Assembly (NCBI GenBank): GCA_041625325.1
Contig: JBFJTN010000043.1
Coordinates: 1 to 18,965, forward strand
Length of the DNA: 18,965 bases
Direction: 5' to 3'
Source: Oceanococcus sp041625325
GTDB lineage: Bacteria > Pseudomonadota > Gammaproteobacteria > Nevskiales > Oceanococcaceae
The translations under genes were made by a program, and so were the position numbers. Positions 15,985-18,965 of this stretch are shown here, one piece after another. Position 1 is the stretch's first letter. Every line of letters starts with the position of its first letter. Below the pieces are notes generated by a model. That model ran no database searches. It saw only the letters and a list, made by a program, of their open reading frames with translations, and had not been told where the DNA came from.

Positions 15985-17172
15985 TCAGGGCCGGTTGCGT
16001 CCGTATTGCTCGTGGCTGCTCACCCAGTCGCCATTGGCCACGGCGGCGGCCAGCGACAGTTCGCCGGCCAGCACCGTGGCGCCGATGATCTCGGCCAGCC
16101 GTCGCGATTTGCCGGGGCCGAAGCAGTCCATCATCTGCAGGCATTCACGCTGGGTGGCCAGGCCGGTGCCGCCGCCGGTGCTGGCGACAATCAGCGAGGG
16201 CAGGGTGATCGAAAAATAGTAGTCGCCCGCCTCGGTCAGCTCGCCGACGGCGAGCCCGACACAGGATTCGGCGACATTGGCGACGTCCTGGCCGGTGGCG
16301 ATGAAAGTGGCGGTGATGCCGTTGGCGGCGTGCGCGCCGTTGTTCAGGGAGCCGGCCAGAAAGGCGCCGGTCATGGACATGATGCGGCGGCTGTACAGCT
16401 CCTTCGCACTGATGCCCAGGATCGAGCGCAGCAGGGCATCGGGAACGGTGCATTCCGCGATCACGCGCTTGCCGCGGCTGTGCAGCATGTTGATCAGTGA
16501 CGGCTTCTTGTCCGTATCCATGTTGCCGCTGAGGGAGAAGCGCTGGATCTCGAAGGGGCTGTGGCCGAGGATCCACTGGCAGGCGGCGTGGGTGGCCTTG
16601 CCGCACATGTTCTGGCCAGCGGCGTCCCCGGTACGATAGTTGAAGCGCAGGTACAGGAAGCGGGCGACGGCGTACTGTTCGATGTTGCGCAGGCGGCCGA
16701 AACGGGTGGTGGCTTCGGCCGCCGCGCGAATGGGCTCGAGCTGCTGCTCGATCCATTCGCCGAAGGCCCGGGCCTGTTGCGCATCGGCCAGCACGAAAAC
16801 CGGCGCCCGCTGCATGGCGTCATCGGCCACCGTGACGGTAATGCCGCCGGCTTCACGGGTCAGACGCATCCCCCGGTTGTAACTGGCCACCAGGGTGCCC
16901 TCGGTGGTGGCCATGGGCACGTAGTACTGGCCATGGGCATGCTCGCCATTCACCCGCAGCGGTCCGGCAATGCCCAGGGGCACCTGGGCCACCCCGGTGA
17001 AGTGCTCGATGTTGCCCCGGGTCGTGGCCGGATCGAAGGAGTACCGACTGCCGTGCTCCAGACGAACGCCGGTCTGTTCCTGGATGAAGTCGCGCCGCCG
17101 CGCGGCCGCCTCTTCGCCATGGTCAGCTTCCCGGCTGCGCGGGATGCCGGCCGCTGACGGCGCCTCACTCAT
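15985..17172 (-). CDS. Hydroxymethylglutaryl-CoA reductase, class I-like
   Basis: Interconverts HMG-CoA and mevalonate with NAD(P)H. The protein has 395 residues without the membrane anchor of eukaryotic forms. The catalytic set appears complete: Glu91 in ATTEGTLVAS, Lys222 in DTDKKPSLIN, Asp296 in ATGQDVANVAES, and His387 in SSHEQYGRNRP. The DKKP motif and terminal SHxxxxxR segment fit class I enzymes better than the Pseudomonas mevalonii class II type, but the class is a judgement by eye. The start ATG 17172 overlaps the TetR stop as ATGA, so the two are coupled; a longer open frame to 17406 is only overlap with TetR. Most gammaproteobacteria use the MEP route, and no other mevalonate-pathway gene is visible, so a scavenging or degradative role is possible. 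Confidence 0.92.
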   Translation of the reverse strand: MSEAPSAAGIPRSREADHGEEAAARRRDFIQEQTGVRLEHGSRYSFDPATTRGNIEHFTGVAQVPLGIAGPLRVNGEHAHGQYYVPMATTEGTLVASYNRGMRLTREAGGITVTVADDAMQRAPVFVLADAQQARAFGEWIEQQLEPIRAAAEATTRFGRLRNIEQYAVARFLYLRFNYRTGDAAGQNMCGKATHAACQWILGHSPFEIQRFSLSGNMDTDKKPSLINMLHSRGKRVIAECTVPDALLRSILGISAKELYSRRIMSMTGAFLAGSLNNGAHAANGITATFIATGQDVANVAESCVGLAVGELTEAGDYYFSITLPSLIVASTGGGTGLATQRECLQMMDCFGPGKSRRLAEIIGATVLAGELSLAAAVANGDWVSSHEQYGRNRP

Positions 17173-17828
17173 GCCGGTTTCGCCGAGAGGGGGCGGGCGC
17201 CCGCGACCAGCAGGTCCAGCTGATCCGCCAGCAGCGCCCGGGCCTGGTTCAGCGTGGCCGGGTCGCCACCGAGCTGCAACAGCACGTGCAGGGTCAGTGA
17301 CTCGGTATACAGAATCAGGCCGCGTACGGCGAGCGGGTCGAGCTCCGCGCCCTCGCTGGCGAGGTAGGTCTGGCGATACAGCTCCTCCACCGCCTGATGC
17401 AGCCACAGGCGTCGCGCCATCAGAGGGCCGCCGGGGCGCATCGCCTCGGCGGCCATCACCCGGATGATGGGGCCGGAACTGGCCACGAAATCCAGATACA
17501 CCTGCTGGCCGCGGCGCAGCTTGTCCAGCCCGGAACCGGGTGCCGCCATGGCCTGACGGCGCACTTCCATCAGGTGGGCTGTGGAGCGCAGATAAATGGC
17601 CAGCAGGGCGTCGGTCTTGTCCGAGAAGAACTGGTAGAAGGTGCGTCGCGACACCCCGGCGGCCTCGAGAATCTCCGCCACGGTGGCGGCTTCGCAGCCA
17701 CGCTCAGCGAACACCGAGGCGGCGGCCTTGATGATGCGCAGGCGGGTGAGATTGCGCCGGTTGCCGGCTTCGGTCCCGATGTCATCGGGCGCCGGAATGG
17801 AGCTGGCTGCGAGCAGGCTGTCAGACAC
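17169..17828 (-). CDS. TetR family transcriptional regulator
   Basis: Repressor-type regulator of 219 residues. The helix-turn-helix is at about residues 29-75 with the typical signature TVAEILEAAGVSRRTFYQFFSDKTDALL. The C-terminal ligand-binding domain is all-helical, and its effector is unknown. The start is GTG 17828 with no strong ribosome binding site. It is the first gene of the minus-strand unit and overlaps HMG-CoA reductase by four bases (ATGA). A perfect 17-base palindrome lies in its candidate promoter, so it probably represses its own operon, relieved by a pathway metabolite. Confidence 0.92.
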   Translation of the reverse strand: MSDSLLAASSIPAPDDIGTEAGNRRNLTRLRIIKAAASVFAERGCEAATVAEILEAAGVSRRTFYQFFSDKTDALLAIYLRSTAHLMEVRRQAMAAPGSGLDKLRRGQQVYLDFVASSGPIIRVMAAEAMRPGGPLMARRLWLHQAVEELYRQTYLASEGAELDPLAVRGLILYTESLTLHVLLQLGGDPATLNQARALLADQLDLLVAGARPLSAKPA

Positions 17829-17872
17829 GGGGCGGATCCCGGCGGGTGGGCGGAGAAGGCATCAGTCCCGCA

Positions 17873-17902
17873 AGTAAACACGGTGTTTACATTTTCTGTC
17901 AA
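17873..17902 (-). promoter_or_regulatory. Candidate promoter of the TetR-HMG-CoA reductase operon
   Basis: On the minus strand TTGACA (17902-17897, perfect consensus -35) and TTTACT (17878-17873, 4 of 6 to TATAAT) are separated by 18 bases. The leader to GTG 17828 would be about 38 bases. The TetR-type palindrome lies across the spacer and the -10 hexamer. Confidence 0.6.
17874..17890. promoter_or_regulatory. Palindromic TetR-type operator
   Basis: GTAAACACGGTGTTTAC is a perfect inverted repeat of 8-base arms around one central base. It stands out from the GC-rich surroundings and overlaps the spacer and -10 of the candidate promoter upstream of the TetR gene, the usual place for an autoregulatory TetR operator. 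Binding is inferred from symmetry and position. Confidence 0.7.
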
Positions 17903-18062
17903 TCCCGGGCCGGCCATCGCCCGCCGGGGCGCGAACCAGTGTCGGGCAGGCCGGCGGGACCCGCCCGGGTTCTTCCCAGGCGGTCAGGGGGCGGGCGGTG
18001 CGGGGTCAGCCCTGGCGGCCCGCGCCGGGAATCGGCGCTTGGGCGTGCTGCTGCGCGGTCCT

Positions 18063-18965
18063 TCAGAAGTCCTGGCTGATCTGCAGCCGGACACTGCGCC
18101 CCAGCAGCCGGTAGGTGGAGACGTCGGTATTGGCCACATCGCCATTGGCGAGGAAGGGCGGATCACGGTCCTGCAGATTGTCCACGCCGATGCCGATGCG
18201 GCCTGCGCTCCAGCTGTAGCCCAGGCTCAGATCATGGTAGATGCGGGCGCCCACCCGATTGACCGTTCCGGGAAAGATCTCCCCGCCACGTTCATCGAGC
18301 GCGCCGATCCATTGCGCGGCATAGGCCAGATCCAGACTCTTGCCCTGCCAGCTGGCGGTGTAGCGACCTTTCCAGCGCGGGATGGCGCCAAAGCTGTCGG
18401 GATCGAAGCTGCCTTCGCCGACAAAGGGCGCCGCATTCGGAAAGGCCTTCAGTTCACGCTCCAGCACATGGCTGAGCAGCAGGCGGTGCTGCAGGCGGCC
18501 GCCGGCCACGGTATGGCCGTAGCGGGCTTCCAGATCCAGGCCGCGGGCGGTCTCGCTGGCGATGTTCTGCAGTTCGCTGCGCACCTGGGTGATGCTGCCG
18601 TCGGCGGCGCGATCGATGCGCTCGCAGAAGCTGGCCTCGCCGGTGGCCAGGCACTGTTCCAGGATGGTGTTGGCGCCCAGTCCGGCGATGCCGTCATCGA
18701 TGCGGATGGCGTAGTAGTCCAGGCTCAGCAGCAGGCCCGGCAGCGCCTGCGGCGTCCATTTGATGCCCGCGCCAATGCTGCTGGCGTCTTCCGGACGCAA
18801 TTGTGGATTGCCGCCGCCCAACTGCGGGGTTTCGTTGCCGGTCTGATTGAAGCTGCCGTCCGCCGGCACGCCTTGTGCCACGCAGCGTTCGATCTCGCTG
18901 TCGCCGAGCTGGCTGAAATCCGCGCAGGGGTCGTCCACCGCCGGATTGGACTGGGCTACGCCGCC
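18063..18965 (-). CDS. TonB-dependent receptor, C-terminal part only
   Basis: The final 300 residues of an outer-membrane TonB-dependent receptor; the frame runs open off the right edge, so signal peptide, plug and early barrel are missing from view. Recognisable are the PAVDDPCADF loop, LRPEDASSIGAGIKWTP, LDYYAIRIDDGIAGLGANTILEQC, and alternating amphipathic strands ending in the barrel-terminal SVRLQISQDF with the expected final Phe. Cysteine pairs in extracellular loops (LEQCLATGEASFC) are common in the large receptors for oligosaccharides, peptides or other organic ligands. It lies 234 bases upstream of the TetR-HMG-CoA reductase unit in the same direction, and may supply its substrate, but the TetR gene has its own candidate promoter. 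Confidence 0.9.
   Translation of the reverse strand, partial: GGVAQSNPAVDDPCADFSQLGDSEIERCVAQGVPADGSFNQTGNETPQLGGGNPQLRPEDASSIGAGIKWTPQALPGLLLSLDYYAIRIDDGIAGLGANTILEQCLATGEASFCERIDRAADGSITQVRSELQNIASETARGLDLEARYGHTVAGGRLQHRLLLSHVLERELKAFPNAAPFVGEGSFDPDSFGAIPRWKGRYTASWQGKSLDLAYAAQWIGALDERGGEIFPGTVNRVGARIYHDLSLGYSWSAGRIGIGVDNLQDRDPPFLANGDVANTDVSTYRLLGRSVRLQISQDF

Noticed and set aside
17173..17406. Extended N-terminus of the HMG-CoA reductase frame
   Set aside because: The extra 78 codons are proline/arginine-rich and lie wholly inside the TetR gene in another frame; the ATG at 17172 with ATGA overlap is the sensible start.
17903..18062. GC-rich gap below the partial TonB receptor, examined for a terminator
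   Set aside because: It contains short GC inverted repeats such as GGCGGGACCCGCC but no stem followed by a T tract, so no terminator is called.

Overview
The window is GC-rich (I judge well above 60% by eye, not computed) and almost fully coding. Its content suggests a free-living Gram-negative gammaproteobacterium: TonB-dependent receptors, outer-membrane-type lipoproteins, a near-palindromic Fur-type box, and LysR, AraC and TetR regulators beside c-di-GMP-type signalling proteins. The gene mix would fit a Nevskiales/Solimonadaceae-like lineage, but that is an inference without a marker gene. There are no rRNA or tRNA genes, CRISPR arrays or recognisable insertion sequences. No stretch over 300 bases lacks a gene; the longest gap is 17829-18062 (234 bases).

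Left part (1-8119). A partial short-chain dehydrogenase diverges from a LysR regulator, which converges on a large lipoprotein across two small GC hairpins. The lipoprotein fuses an N-terminal parallel beta-helix to a C-terminal diheme c-type cytochrome; these two families usually occur as neighbouring genes of unknown function. An AraC-type regulator with an OruR-like sensor domain diverges from it. Immediately downstream of that regulator is a TonB-dependent receptor whose candidate promoter has a Fur-type box exactly in the -35/-10 spacer and almost no 5' leader.

Middle part (8132-11924, minus strand). Two membrane signalling genes carry three GGDEF domains, all degenerate at the active-site motif, and one EAL phosphodiesterase domain that looks intact. 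The second gene is interrupted by one in-frame TGA at 9446-9448. Without that codon the frame would encode a single membrane-GGDEF-GGDEF-EAL protein of about 829 residues.

Right part (11917-17828, minus strand). Closely spaced genes form a probable operon: TetR regulator, HMG-CoA reductase, DUF6351 (tannase-like) lipoprotein hydrolase, MFS transporter, DUF1330 protein, then the first degenerate GGDEF membrane protein overlapping DUF1330 by 8 bases. A 17-bp palindrome lies inside the candidate promoter ahead of the TetR gene, so autoregulation of the whole unit is likely. The layout suggests a catabolic or scavenging pathway: an outer lipoprotein hydrolase releases a compound, the MFS protein moves it, and HMG-CoA reductase handles a mevalonate or HMG-CoA step. 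The substrate is unknown. A second TonB-dependent receptor, cut by the window edge, lies upstream in the same direction and could bring in that compound.
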